From NCBI GenBank assembly GCA_036320915.1, contig JAXBDG010000009.1:1116001-1180000 (forward strand): a stretch of 64,000 bases of DNA. Reading direction: 5' to 3'. The notes under the pieces are model-generated. The model had not been told where the DNA came from, did no database searches, and worked only from the letters and a program-made list of their open reading frames with translations. Origin of the DNA: Linnemannia elongata. Lineage: Eukaryota > Mortierellomycota > Mortierellomycetes > Mortierellales > Mortierellaceae. Below, one piece after another: positions 1 through 12,533 of this stretch (position 1 is the first letter of the stretch; each line of letters starts with the position of its first letter). A program made the translations under genes and the position numbers.

Positions 1-1650
1 TGGTTCTTTGTAAACGGTCATTACAAATAATCTAACCTTCATTTTTCTATACATTTTTTTGTCCCTCTTAGCATGGTGACCCACACGTCCACGTCCTCTA
101 AATGTCAGGACTCGATACTTGCATGGCATCCCCCCCCCCTTTTGCATTCCTGCAGGACAACCCATTCCAACAGGACAAGATACTATCTAATGTTTTCTTT
201 TTTTCAACCTTCAAATTTTACACCATCTAACACTTAACTATCGTTGTCAACCAAAAGCATTCATTCTTTCATTCGTTCTGTCGACGTAGAATCTCTTTTG
301 CACATACCCTCATACACCTGTACAATAGTAAACCCCAATAACACTCTGTTCGAATACTTTCCTGTTTTGAAGGAATGGAATAATGGAAAGGGGAACGACA
401 CCTAGAAGAAGCCTTTTGGCGAAAAATATGTTTATTTGTTTGGTGAACTGTGCCCATGATTTATTATCAGATCAACAAACAAACAAACAAACAAACAGAC
501 AGACAAATAAAAAGCGCGTGTCAAGACGCGTCCCTCAAGGTTACTTGAAGGTGATGGTGATTGATGCCAACGGATCCGATGGACGTACCCATGCTAGGAA
601 TGCAATACGCTACCAAGTTTTGCAGTTGGGTTTTGCCGGATAAGCGGTCTTGAGGACTTGCGAAGGTGTTCCGTTGTCATTAGAGCAGACATTTTATCTA
701 ATTATCGTGCAAAGTGATGCCGGGAGGTTTGGCGAAGCAGGAGGAGCAGGTGCAAAAGGTGGACATTGGTGATAGGTCCTGCCCAGATAGGATTTGGAAT
801 GTGGAAATACCTTAAAACGACGAAAACTTTTGCGGATATACCATGAATGAAATGGATTGTTCGCAAGGACGATGCGATACTTTGAGGTGTCGCCGGCGAC
901 GATAATATTCGTTGCGGCCAACGACGTTTTAAGCGCAGAGACTATTGTCAGAACCGAAGGCCTGTTTAGGTGACTCTTCATGATAGAAACTCCAAGAGTC
1001 TCAGTCTCCAAAGAAGAGACGGTATCCTGTCCTGGTGAAAGGTGAGCCCAGCAGGATGTCAGGCGCTAAGTGGAATCCGGAATCATCATATGAAGTCACG
1101 TTTTTTTTTCCTTCTGATTCTCGTGCCGTTCAACGATATTTTTTCTCTTTTGCCTATGCAACTGCTGCTTCCTTCCTTCTTTCTCCTCCTTTACTCCTCC
1201 ACTCATTTCCTCTCCTTGGACCAAAGACCACCTTTCTTTTTTCCTCTTGTCTTTGAAATACATCCACTTTTCTGTAGGTTGAAAGCAACTCTCTCGACTC
1301 TCTCTGGCATTGTCTTCATCGGATCAGCATCTACAGAACTTTCTTGCCAACAACTGGCAAGGTTGTTGTTACATTCGCAGTTCAATACATACAGACAGAA
1401 GGACGGACAGCCTGAACGTTCCCAAAAACTCTCAACTCAACTCACAACGTCTACATGAGAACATGAGGACGAATGGACATCAACTTGCCTTTTTACTAAC
1501 CAAAAGCCGTGATCACTGCACTTCGAATTGCATTCTTTTTATTTTTCTTCTTAGAAGGACAAACACGAACGAACAAACGGGATACCAGGAAACGATAATA
1601 TTCAAACCCCACATACTCCTCAGTACCAACACCACCAACAGTAAAAAAAA
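1..1650. other. Left-edge region without a supported gene
   Basis: I see only short open frames here. The minus frame at 694–1011 and the plus frame at 1042–1458 have no recognisable domain, no convincing splice sites and biased composition. A short AAAC-type microsatellite lies at about 475–506. The T/C-rich stretch at about 1100–1330 and the A-rich bases just before the start at 1651 fit the promoter and leader of the VTC1 gene. The first few hundred bases may be the flank of a gene outside the window. Confidence 0.5.
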
Positions 1651-2085
1651 ATGTCGGCTTCAAACTCAAGGGCAGAACACATCCACACAACAGATATGCC
1701 AACACCATCGGCAACCCAACCCCTTCTCCAGGCAACCCCCGGAAAGCGCATCGCCCTCCCTGTCCGCGTCGAACCCAAAGTCTTTTTCGCTAACGAGCGC
1801 ACCTTCCTCTCTTGGCTCAACTTTACTGTCCTTCTCGGATCGCTCGCCATCGGTCTCTTGAACTTTGGTGACCGTATTGGTCGTATCTCGGCCGGGGTTT
1901 TCACGTTTGTGGCTATGGCTGTTATGATGTATGCTTTGGCTACATTCCATTGGAGGGCTGATCGGATCCGGAAGAGGTTACCTGGTCCCTATGATGATCG
2001 CTTTGGACCGACCGTGCTGTGCGTCTTTATCTTGGCTGCCATCTTGATTAACTTTGGACTGAGATTCAGTGATAACAACCTCTGA
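1651..2085 (+). CDS. VTC1: Vacuolar transporter chaperone 1 (VTC1/Nrf1-like)
   Basis: A single-exon 144-residue protein. After a polar N-terminus of about 35 residues comes the DUF202/VTC1 core: a conserved [15 protein letters not shown] motif followed by three hydrophobic segments (about residues 54–70, 78–97 and 118–138) with a basic loop between the last two. In yeast, Vtc1 is the small membrane subunit of the vacuolar transporter chaperone complex, which makes and translocates polyphosphate at the vacuole. Length and layout match stand-alone Vtc1; there is no SPX or catalytic TTM domain. The start is the first ATG of the frame, preceded by a purine-rich run. It lies tail to tail with the RPC4 gene. 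Confidence 0.93.
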   Translation: MSASNSRAEHIHTTDMPTPSATQPLLQATPGKRIALPVRVEPKVFFANERTFLSWLNFTVLLGSLAIGLLNFGDRIGRISAGVFTFVAMAVMMYALATFHWRADRIRKRLPGPYDDRFGPTVLCVFILAAILINFGLRFSDNNL

Positions 2086-2549
2086 ACGAGATCTCAGTCC
2101 AGAGGGAGAGAGCGAGATCTGGAGGAGGATGGATGGTCGGAGCAGATGGGATCTTGGACGGAGAAGCAGAAGGAGGACGAAGGACTGGATAGAGGAACTG
2201 ACAGACGGAAGAGTTTACAACTATTGCTGAATGGCGGCATCATACTTTCGCAGAGTGCAATAGGAGTTAAGGGAGGCGCTGGAGCTGCACAAGGACCTGA
2301 CTGGCCGGCGTTGTAGCGCTAGTGGCGCTATCTTTTCATCATCATCTGTCCATTTATTTTTTTTTTCACTTCTGTCCAATGTTCACCAAGTTGCACGAAC
2401 AAAAATATATCTCGACACACGACAAACGCTTTGGCCCTTTTGAAATGTTTATTTTTGTTTGTTTTGGTTGTTGTTGAGATGATGCAGAGTACGAGAGTAA
2501 ATGGGGTACGTGTGGAAAAAAAAAATACGACAATCTGTCGATTGGTTCT
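2086..2549. other. Intergenic, converging 3' ends of VTC1 and RPC4
   Basis: No open frame of interest. The sequence holds the two facing 3' untranslated regions: purine-rich after VTC1, then T-rich and A-rich runs at about 2358–2366 and 2515–2525 near the RPC4 end. Confidence 0.5.
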
Positions 2550-4603
2550 TTAGATGTCAAGACCCTCAAGACCGTTGAGGAGCTCAGTCAGGTTGGGGAC
2601 ACAGACCATACGCTTCTGGACAGATCCCATGACAAACGCCTGCTTGTTATTCGAATCCACAACAACCAAATCCTGCAAGAACGAGCACTCAGATCCCGAC
2701 GAGACGTCCATCAAGATATCGCCAACCTTCATCTTGACCTTCCCAGACTTGTAGATCAGTAACCGTCCAATCTTGCCCTCCTGTTGCAAATGGCTATCCT
2801 CTGTCTCCTCCTCCTTTTCTGTCGTCTTGGCAGCTGCTGCTCCAGGAGCCTTGGGCTTGGCACGCTGTCCAACTGGTGCAGATGATCCTGGGGCACCGTC
2901 TCCTAGGCTTAAACCGAGTTTCACATCCTTTTGTTCCGATTTGACGGGGACAAGGTCGTTATCGGGGATCATGATAGGACGATCCTGATCCATGGGTTCT
3001 GACTTGATCGCCAGCAGTCCATCCTCAGAGTCCTCTGTCTTGTCAGTTCCGTCAGGTGTGCTGTACAATGAAGAGACGTTGGGAGAAGAGCCGGCTGTTG
3101 AGGTGATAGATGACAGGGGCGCTGTTGCCACAGGTCTTGGTCTGAATGTAGGCATAACGCTTGGGAACTGGAAAAAGAACATCTGATCATATTCTGACTA
3201 ATTACAAGAAGATAGTAAAAGGATATTTTGGTTAGTCAAAGGGCCTCCTTCGCGAATCGTGTCGTACAAGTGCTTAATGGATAGTTTTAGTCGACTTACT
3301 TCAGGCGTGAGGTCCTGTGCAGGCCCTTCAACCTTGGGTTTGATATCAGCCTCACCTAGATGTTACGATGTGCACGAAGGAGAAAACGAGTTGTCAATGA
3401 TAGGGGTCTCGCTTACAGAGACTCAAAGCACCTTTCATCATGCAAAAACTCTCCCGTGTCATTTACCAGCGGCATGTGCGGACTCATTCACGTCGGTATC
3501 TTCATCCATATCCTGCTCTCTCATCTTCTCTTCCTTGATCGAGGAACCAACAACCTTAGTATCGTCGTTAGGCTTCTCCAATCCCGTGGGCACCGATGCA
3601 TCAGTCACAGTCGATCCAAATTTCATATCGACGGAGGCACCATAATCTGATCCTCCTCCCTCCCCTTCCATTTTCACTTCCCGGGATCCTGTATAGCTCG
3701 AATGTGCTCCACTGGCACTGCCTCCCGTAGCAATTGCTCTTGAGCGGGCTAGTAAAAGTTATCGAATATCAGTAAATCGAGGTTAGCGTACAGCAATTGA
3801 TTGTGAGAGCGCCGTTCAAAATGCCGTGCAACTTCATGCGCTTGTGTGTACCCTGTGCCGCTGGTCCAAGTGAGAAGGGTCCTGAGGCTGTAGCGGCAAT
3901 ATCATCTCCACGACCACGACCAGGAACACGGCCGCCACGCCCACCCCTCATTCCTCGCTCTCCTCGCTCTCCACGTCCGCGACCCTATAAACAACGTAAG
4001 AAGTGATAGCATGGTCAGTCGTTGGCTTTCTTTACTCCAAGTATAAGAGACTACGGCGTATATTGATACAAAGGTTCGGTGATACGAGGTACTTACAGCT
4101 CCACGTTCTGCTGGTCCTGATCCGGCCTTGGCCTCCTCCAGCAAAGAAAGATTGCTACTGTGATGAAGTGTGTAGAAGTGCCAGCAAAGTGAGTAGGCGG
4201 TTGCTTGTCGGGCACAGTGATCGAGGTGTTCCTGGTTGACTGTTGAGTCATGTTTCCATCAATGTTACTTACCCTTCCTTCTTGTTACGCTTTGAGGGTA
4301 CTGTGGGAGCGAACTTCAACTATTTGGCAAAAGTAGATAGCACCATCGACACAACCGGTCAGTATAACATCATCCGTGAGGTTATTAATCCTGTGTGTGG
4401 GTGTCCTGTGAGAACGGTTGGGATGTGTGTACCTTGGAAGCGCCACCACGTGTGGAGGCGGTCGAGGCACCTGCGCCACCACGGCCTCCACGCAGAGAGG
4501 TGAGTCGTCCAGCAGGGGTTACGGTTGGGGTATGCAAGGATCCGATGCTTCCTGATGCTGATGCTGATGCAGCAGAGCGCTGATTTCCTGACTCGTCGGA
4601 CAT
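2550..4603 (-). CDS. RPC53: DNA-directed RNA polymerase III subunit RPC4 (Rpc53)
   Basis: Seven exons read from the minus strand: 4603–4433, 4319–4273, 4157–4097, 3984–3792, 3748–3467, 3355–3300 and 3197–2550. All junctions are GT–AG and phases agree, giving 485 residues. Exon 2 encodes the family hallmark LKFAPTVPSKRNKKEG, followed by a Gly/Arg-rich basic stretch in exon 4. The C-terminus has the conserved block MFFFQFPSVMP, then IGRLLIYKSGKVKMKVGD and a final beta-rich segment ending GLEGLDI. In yeast Rpc53 pairs with Rpc37 and acts in termination and re-initiation by Pol III in the nucleus. The middle is acidic and poorly conserved, as usual. The start MSDESGNQ is the first ATG after stops upstream in the spliced frame. 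Head to head with the PQ-loop gene. Confidence 0.92.
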
Positions 4604-5208
4604 GCTGCGTCTGTGTTTTGTGGTTTGTCTGTTGGTTGATGGAATAGAAAAAGAAAGACAGACTGAACCCTTTTGTATGTGTACCACTTTGCCTTGAAGG
4701 ATTTGTTTACTGGAGGCAAAAAAGAAGGTCACAGATACATTCTGGCTGGGTTCTAGCTCTACACGCGTGGAGAACGCGATTCCCTGATCATTGTCAGAAA
4801 CAACCTAGTTTCGCTAGGAAAACGACCATGGTCGGTACAAGGTTATCCAACCTGGCACTTCCACTCGCTTATCCAATATATACTACAGAAAAATGGGGTA
4901 TCTACCCATGGAGCAGTAGAAGTAAAAGCGAGCACTGTGTGCGCCCAGCCAACCAGTCTGTTGGTCACACTCTCTTCCTCATCGAAAAGATAGAATTTTA
5001 GTCAGGGGTAAAGTTGGGCGTTCGTTGGTCACGGACAACAAACACATCGCAAAAGGAAGTGAGAATCGAACAATAACCCGAGGCTTCAAGAAACCCACAA
5101 GTTTTGTCACTTTTCTTTTTTTTTGTTCTTTCCTTCGTCTGTTCCACACTCCTCTTTCCAATACATCCTTCCTCCCTCCCTCCCTCCCTGCTTCAAAATA
5201 TCATCAAG
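4604..5208. promoter_or_regulatory. Shared upstream region of RPC4 and the PQ-loop gene
   Basis: About 600 bp between two divergent starts. It contains a C/T-rich block with a CCCT repeat just before the plus-strand start (about 5160–5190), typical of fungal leaders, and no coding frame that I can support. A bidirectional promoter is inferred from gene orientation only. Confidence 0.45.
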
Positions 5209-6809
5209 ATGCTTGTCCCTGCATCTTCACACCTATTCTTCTATCGTTCACCAACGCAACGACAACCTACAGAAGACGATACAAGCTGGATACCACTCTT
5301 CCTGCAGGCACCGTCAGATAGACAAGGAATAGCAACTGGAACAGGAGGATGCACACCTCGCCACAACAAACCAGAACTCACCCTCTCCATCCTCGTCCTT
5401 ATCTCTATCATCGTCTCCTACCTTCCTCAGGTAATCACGACCACCTCCTTCCTCTACCTCTTTCAATTGCACCTGTGCTTCCCGCAAGCAACAAAACAGC
5501 ACGCTCACAACGAGTCATACCTTTTCGCTCTCAAACCAAGTAGTACTATCGCATATTCCAAAAGAAGAGTAGCGACGGCCTGAGTCTCTGGTTCCTGATC
5601 CTGGGCGCTCTATCAACAACCTCTTCGTTCTTCAACATCTTTATTCTTCAATGGGGCGTCATCCGCTGCTGCAGTGTCATCGTAAGTCCTTATTGCCTCG
5701 TTGTTGCTCGAGACCATAGAGTCTGGAAACGGAGATTAATAGATATTCATATGCATTTGAACATTTTGCTCTTCCCTGCATCACAAACAGGGTCCTGGTC
5801 CATGCACAGAGAGCATCCTCGGGATCACACAACTCGCCGTCCAGTTCGTCATGTTCAACCTCATGTAAGCCCCACACTCACTCTGCCTCTATTACCTCCC
5901 TTCCCTCTTGTTCCTCTCCACCCAAATACCATCTTTCAAACCTAACAACATCCACTCCTTCCTCTCCTCCTCGCAATAGATTCATACTCTACATGATCTA
6001 CTTTCCACCCCACAAAAAAATCTCAACATTCCTCCGCCACCAACTCCTCCACTGCCGCATCTTCTGTCTCCCAGCCCGCTCCTTCACCTGGACACTCTCC
6101 ATCCTCGCCTCAAAAGTTCTCCTCGGCTACATTTTGATCTCCACCGCCATCACCGTCATACTCCTTGCTGCCGTCGGCCGGGGGGATATCAGTCATGATG
6201 ATGGTGGGGGTACCACGAGGAGTAGGGCATGGTTGTTGGTCTGGGCTGGGCTTTTGGGGATCATTGCGGCCTTCTTGGCCATGATCCAGTATATCCCACA
6301 AATCATCGAGACTTACATCCGCAAGGTACCCATTTCAACACTCACTGCAACATACAACCAATCCTGTCCATCCCCTTCGTTCACGAATTATGTCAACTAC
6401 AATTAACACAATTTCGTCTTCCATTCCTTCCTTCCTTTTCACCTGCGTCTTCCAGTCAATGGGCGCACTAAGTATCCCTATGATGCTAATCCAAACCCCA
6501 GGCGCAATCCTGATAACAGTCTCCCTAGCACTCCGCCCAGGTGCCAATTGGACAACCTGGATCTCCTACGCCATCACCGCCCTTCTCCAAATAATCCTCC
6601 TCGGACTCTGCCTCTTTTACGCCTATCAGATCAGGAAACGCCGTGCACTTCGTAAAATGGAAGAAGAACAACAACAACAGCAGCAACAGCCGTTGCTTCT
6701 TACACAGTCAACAATTCATCCTTCAATACCGATACCCATCCTGCAGGAGACGAGCTATCGTCCTCAGGTCATAGGAGAATCCACCCCACTCCTATCTGCT
6801 CCCGTATAA
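5209..6809 (+). CDS. PQ-loop repeat membrane protein
   Basis: Five exons: 5209–5430, 5544–5681, 5791–5864, 5980–6325 and 6456–6809, all GT–AG with consistent phases, 377 residues. The first PQ loop is split by intron 1: exon 1 ends VSYLPQ and exon 2 continues YYRIFQKKSSDGLSLWF. The second is IQYIPQIIETYIRK at the end of exon 4, followed by GALSIPMMLIQTPGA. Seven or so hydrophobic segments are visible; the C-terminus is polar with a glutamine run. PQ-loop proteins include lysosomal/vacuolar amino-acid exporters (cystinosin, PQLC2/Ypq) and related carriers; the substrate of this subgroup cannot be told from sequence. The intron at the PQ motif suggests older repeat duplication. An AATAAA-like signal follows the stop at about 6829. 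Confidence 0.85.
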
Positions 6810-7028
6810 TCCATTCATAAAAGTCCTCATAAATAAATACAGTCTCCAAAATTTCATTTCTATTCATCAAAAATGTTTAATGGTCGTGTCTACATAAGGA
6901 TGAAAGGAGAGTGGAAAGGGTCGTACACACGGTGTTATCGATCATCACGCAAGGCCCTTATCTATGGATGGCGCCAGGCACCATTAGGAGTCTGCGTTGT
7001 AACTGTCGTCGTCATACCGTGGCCTTGA

Positions 7029-10000
7029 TCAATGACCACCGCCAACGCCTCCAGCTGCAGGGGTGGGTCCGTTATTGCCGCTGCCGCTGCCGATAGGGGT
7101 ATTCAGTTTTGGGTATCGAGAAAAGGCGAGCGCCTGGTTCAGAGCCTGGATCCCTGGCGATTCATTCAACGACATATCCGAAGAAGGTCGTTTGTTCATA
7201 AACCCACTCCCAGATCCGATCGCTCCAACACCGACGCCGACGCCAGCGCCCATGCCATTGTTGTCGTTACTGAATGAGATCGATCCTCGACCGCCTCCAA
7301 TCGCGCCTGGACCGGGATGCATAGACTCCAAAGAATGAGACGGTGCCTGGCGGCTTGAGAAACTAGAGGCTGACGAAGAGGCTGTGTAAGCATTGTTGTT
7401 GTCGCTCATGTTGGATCCGGTAGGCGAAAACATGCTGTTGGGGTAAGGCGGCCCACTAGAAGGATTCTGCGAGACGCCACCAAGAGAGCCATTATATCCA
7501 TCGCCTCCCAGCAGGTTCAAGTGCGACCTCGAAGTACTATTCAAAGAGTTGACCGGCGACTGACCAGCATTCATGCCATAGTCGTCGCTGGCGTTGTTGC
7601 TGTTCAAATAACGTCCGTTGCCTGCGATGCTCCCACTGCTATCGATGGCATTGTTGTCAAAATTGGTGGAGTTGGAAGGATATCCTGAAAAGGAGTCGTG
7701 GGCCGATCCTCGGTGATAGGCGTTGGAGGGTATGTTGTTGTTCGAGACGGTCGGGGTCATTCCTGTTCTCGAATGAGCGCCGATTCCAGGAGGGTGAGGG
7801 GCAGAGACGTGGACCGGCGCGGGAGACCCAAACAGGTTGTCGATAAACGAAGCCATCTGAGCATCCCGTCCGTTCTCGGGAACCATCGGTAAGGAGGGTG
7901 AGAGGTGGCTATGCTGTTGGTACATCGACGACGCTGAAGATGCAGGTCCCACCTCCATAGAATGGAAAGCCGATCCCGAGTTCCATTGATGGTGATAGTC
8001 CATTGAAGACGAAGACGTCGAATTGAAGCCATTAGAGAGAATTGGGATTCTTCCTGCTTGCTGGTCAGCTCTCTGCGAGGGGGTTGACGACCAAGACTTG
8101 TCGGCAGGGACGATATCCTGAACAAATGCACCATAGCCCCACAGACTGGCGACGGGATTCTTAGAACCGGCAGGCATAGTTGAGGCTCTTCCCTCACCCA
8201 CAGCAGGCAACGAAGGGGCGATGTTTGGCTTATTGTCGGACCAGCCAAGGTTCATGCCGCCGTAACCTGCGAGGCTGTCGACGAGGTCATCGGGATCAAT
8301 GGCGCCGGTCATAGCCAAGATGTCCTTCACCATGTCTCCATCTGCTGTTCCAAGATCCATATCCATTTGGCTCTGACGAAGCATTTCGTCCATACTAGCT
8401 GCCAAGAGCGCGGGCGGTGCTCGTTGGTGCTGGAAATCGGAAAGATGTTGGTTGATAGTAGGTGTGATGGCTGAGAGTGGCGACTGGAATGCATTGGGGC
8501 TGTGGGCGGATATCGTTCCCATGGGCGAAGGAAGGAGTGAGCTAGCTCCCCAAAGGTTGCTCTGAATAGCCGATGGTGCACTAGTTGTGTCGATCCGGAG
8601 TTGATCCTGATGAACATTTGGCCGCATGTCGTGGACGCCCAGCTGAGTATTCCATGTGCCTGCAATAGACCCTTCTGAAACGACGGATCCAATCATCGGG
8701 TGATGTTGCATTCCCCCAAGACTACTCGCGCTTTCTCGCCGTTGATATTCTGATCCTGCCACAATATTCGGTGGGGGTTGAATCGATAGGGTCTGTTGTA
8801 TGCTTTCGCTGGACTGGGCAGATGTTGGTGTGTCAGTGATAGCTGTCGGCGCAGGTGTAGGTGTAGGCTGAGACTGCGCTTGAACAAGGGCAGACCCATA
8901 GGAGTAAGGGGCTCGCGTCGGTGGTTGAGGTGGCTGAGTGCGCGCGGGAAGGAATGGTGTGGTGTTGATTGGGGTTGGTGTTGGCATAGAGCCTGGGAGA
9001 GGCGCCGGAGCCACCTGACCGGGAGTGAAGCCTTTGGGGGTGTTGGCGGTCGGTGGGCTGCGGGCGTGGGTATGAGGGTGGGGTCGTTGCAGAACCTGAG
9101 TGGGGACAGACCGCATCTGGGCCTGAGGATCCACAGGATGGGTTCGCTGCAGGATCTGAACAGGGTGTTGAACAGCTCCCTTTTGAGCAGAAGCATGGTT
9201 TTGCCTCTGGGAGGATCCAGATTGTTGAATGTTCGATGGTTTGCCATCTCCTGCTGCCGCTCTCGCAGCCGCCTTTCCTGATGCTGTATTCGTTGGCGAA
9301 GTAACGGGCACAGCCTTCTGCTTGACAGGCGTTGGTGTTGATGGAACGAATTCAGCAGCCTTCGCCTTCAGTCGCGATGCTTCCGAAGCGGCTTCTCGCG
9401 CTGCTTGCTGGGCTGCTTGTTGGGCTACCAAGCGCGCTGCCTCCTTCTCAGATTCTTGAATGGCTTCTCGTGCTGCTTGTTCAGCTGCTTCCTGAGCTGC
9501 AATTTCGGCCTCGTCCTCCGAATCGTTAACAAGTTCCGCGCCTGTGGTCAGCAGCTCGATGGCCTCCTCGAACTTGCCTTCCGTCTGCATTAGCGCCTTC
9601 CTTGCTTCTCGTTCCGGGAAGCCCATATCGGCCATTCGGGTCACGACAAGTTGAGATGGGCGGTACGATGTCCTGACAGGTCGAGACCGAATGGTTGGGG
9701 AAGGTGTGCTTGTTGATTGAGTTGACTTCTTTGGAACTGAAGAGGGCACTATCACAGTCGACTTGGAAGTAGCAACCGGCACAGGAGACTGAGAACGAGA
9801 CTTGGGTTGAGAAACGACCGAAGAAGTCGTGCTGGTGATGGGTCCGTTGGTTGGAGTAGCCGGTGCAGGTTTTGGAGGAGTAGCTTGGGAGACTACGGGA
9901 GACAGTGCAGGCGGCACAGGCGAAGCAGTTGACGAAGGTCGAGATGGCGCTGGTGATCCAAGAGGCGAAGGCGCATTGACAAGGACAGGACTGTCCAGAA

Positions 10001-12260
10001 GATGATTTACAGCAGCCTTGGGCACTGTAGATTCCTTCGTAGCTGACTGAACATCCTGGCCACCCTTGCCCTTCTTTTTCTTCTTCTTCTTGTTTCCCCC
10101 TCCGCCGCCGCTGTTATGTCCGTGAGGATCAGAGGCCAAAGCCTTGAGACGGGCCAGCTCCTTCTCTTCTTCTTCACGTCTCCGCTGGGCAGCCTCCAAC
10201 TTTTCTTCCTGCTTCCTGCGCGCTGCCCGGTCCTTTTCGGCCTCTTCACGCGCCATTTCCGCTTCTTTCTTCCTCTGTTCCTCAAGAATTGCATCCTTCG
10301 CCCTCTGAGCCTCCTGAATCACGGCAATCGCTTTTTGAATATGTTGAATCGCAGCTTTGTATTTCTGCGCCTTGGATTTGGAGGGTTTGTCGCGGCTCAA
10401 AACGCCCCTGGCAAGCATCTCAGGGCTGTTGCCATTGGCGTCCGTGACAGTGACTCGAGCGTGATGTTGAATAAGCAGGGCCACCAGCTCTGCATCGCCA
10501 TTTTCTGCTGCATAGTGCAATGCCGTCTTTCCTGCTATAGCACTGGGCCTGTCAACATGATGGGGCGCCTTCTCCAGCAACAGTTTGCTTATGTTGATTG
10601 GGCAACCATTCTCCACGGCCGAATGAAAAGGTGTCCGCCCAGCGCAATCCAGTGCGTCCATTGGTGCACCTAATGAAGATATAAAGAGATCGTATCAGGA
10701 TACTGCTGATTCATGACAATCCGGCGATATGGCAGAAACTGAGGGAAATCCTGCGTTCACTCACCGAATTCGATCAAGTATTTAACCAGTTCGAGAGATC
10801 CAGATTGGACAGCAACGTGCAAAAGAGTTTCTTGAGCGCCCTTCTCCTCGCTGACCTCGCCAGCTCCTTCCACTGTCGTCACGTATTCCCAGCCATTCAA
10901 ACGTGTTGGTGGTCCTGTTCCAAATGAGGGGATGTTTGGTTTTCCGTCCGCTTTGGCAGAGCCGCCTTCCAACATGATCTTGATGGTCGCAAGATCTTTC
11001 TTCCTGGCACATTCGAACAAGAACGAACGCGCCCTTTGATCCGCCTCGGCTGTAGACGTGGCAAAGATACCAGTTAGTTATTACGAGACAAATGTAAGGC
11101 GTGGAATAAAGGCATTGCAAAATCAACAGAGGGAAACGAGCCCATACCAGTCTCACGCTTCTTGCGCAGTTCCAGTTCCAATTTCTCTTTCCGTTGTTTC
11201 TCCTGCAGCTCTTTCCTACGACGCTCTTCATCCTCAAGCCGCAGCTTCTGAAGAATTTGGATGCGTTCTATGTTTGAAAAAAAATATAAAGGTATAAGGC
11301 GTTGTGAGCAGGGTGCCGCCAACAAACGCACCTGCAAATTTATGGCACCTCTGTCTCCATCTGTTACCTTCTTCTTGCTTCCTCTTCTGTTCTTCCAAAA
11401 CCCTCCGTTTCCGGAATTCTTCCTGACGCTTCGAGTCGTCACCTCTGATACTGTAGATGGCTGCAAACTTGCGACGCTCCTCTTCCAGCAATGCTTGTGT
11501 TGCTTTGCTTTGGCCATAGTGGTGTGAATATCCGTCGACGACGTCCGAGCCATCTACGTCACTGACTTCATCCAGCTCCGTTACCTCGTCATAGCAATCC
11601 GACTTATCGTCTTCATTATCCTCGTCGTCCTCGTCGTCTTCATCGTCCTCATCATCTTCATCGTCCTCGTCATCCTCATCAAAATCGTCCTCGTCATAGC
11701 TCTCGCCCGAGTCAAAATCGTCCACTCTGTCCAAAGTTTCGACATTTACGGATGTTCTCTCGTCGTAAACATCGATACCTTCTCCTTCCTGATCGCTGCT
11801 CTGCGCATAATCCTGTCCGAATTCCTGTCCATCCTCTAGCTCGTCACAGCTCTCGCCGTCGTATGTGTGAACCATTCCACAGGGACAGTGTTCCAGTTCG
11901 GTTAGGAGATCCTTGGTATCGGGATGAACGTATTTGAGCTCCAAACGCTCTGCAAGGCTTGACGTGAAATTGGATACTACGAAAGATTGCTCTGTGAGGA
12001 CCTGCTTGATCTTTGGGTCTAGGTCTAAATGACGATTAAATGCACGTTTCACAAGAGTCGAGAATGAATGTGAGCCACTAAGGCGAAAATACTGGGTCAT
12101 CGCCTTGGTGCCTTTTTAATTCGAGAGCGACACTGCAACACGACATAAGCCCTCCGTTACCTTGGTCTTGAAGTAGTGATGTATAAAGCTCCCTTAGTTC
12201 TTCCGTTGATGGCTTAAATGTGCGTTCTGTGCCTTTAATACCGAGAGGCAATCCTGTCAT
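7029..12260 (-). CDS. Large ankyrin-repeat / UBA-domain protein
   Basis: Five exons on the minus strand: 12260–12161, 12111–11368, 11267–11148, 11049–10765 and 10669–7029, GT–AG, phase 1 at every junction, 1,629 residues. Order of parts: an unrecognised N-terminus; a near-pure Asp/Glu run (about 170–205); a charged KE-rich helix (about 235–320); ankyrin repeats (about 330–500, with ETLLHVAVQSGSLELVKYL and KTALHYAAENGDAELVALL); a second charged coil ending in a poly-lysine stretch; a UBA-like domain (about 755–797, MADMGFPEREARKALMQTEG); then an 800-residue Ser/Asn/Pro/Gln-rich tail. The UBA suggests ubiquitin binding. The charged coil recalls NST1-like stress proteins, but NST1 signatures are absent. 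The 5' end is uncertain: exon 1 joins through a 49-bp intron, and ATG at 12100 is an alternative start. Confidence 0.75.
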
Positions 12261-12533
12261 GCTCTTGTAGGTGTTGGGAAAAGTATCCTGCTGTTTCAAA
12301 GTGCTTGTGAGTCTCTAACGAGATGGTGCCAAGACAAAGCGAGGGAGATAGAAAAATGAAGTCAATGTCGCGCCTTTCTGAGGAGACAGCATCTGATCTC
12401 CTATCCCGACGAATATTCCCCCTTGCAGAGGAATGATGGTATCCTGATTGTTATTGCCTCTCCTGTCTTCCCCTTTCTTCCTCGGTTCGTTGTCGATACT
12501 CTATGGAGGTTGCTGTTGTCGATGCTCTTGATG

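Noticed and set aside
625..705. Minus-strand tail reading NGTPSQVLKTAYPAKPNCKTW plus stop, like the end of a secreted protein
   Set aside because: A TAA lies immediately upstream in frame, and no AG acceptor falls between it and the peptide.
7029..12260. Identification as stress-response protein NST1
   Set aside because: Only the charged coiled coil is similar; ankyrin repeats and UBA are not part of NST1 and its hallmark motifs are missing.
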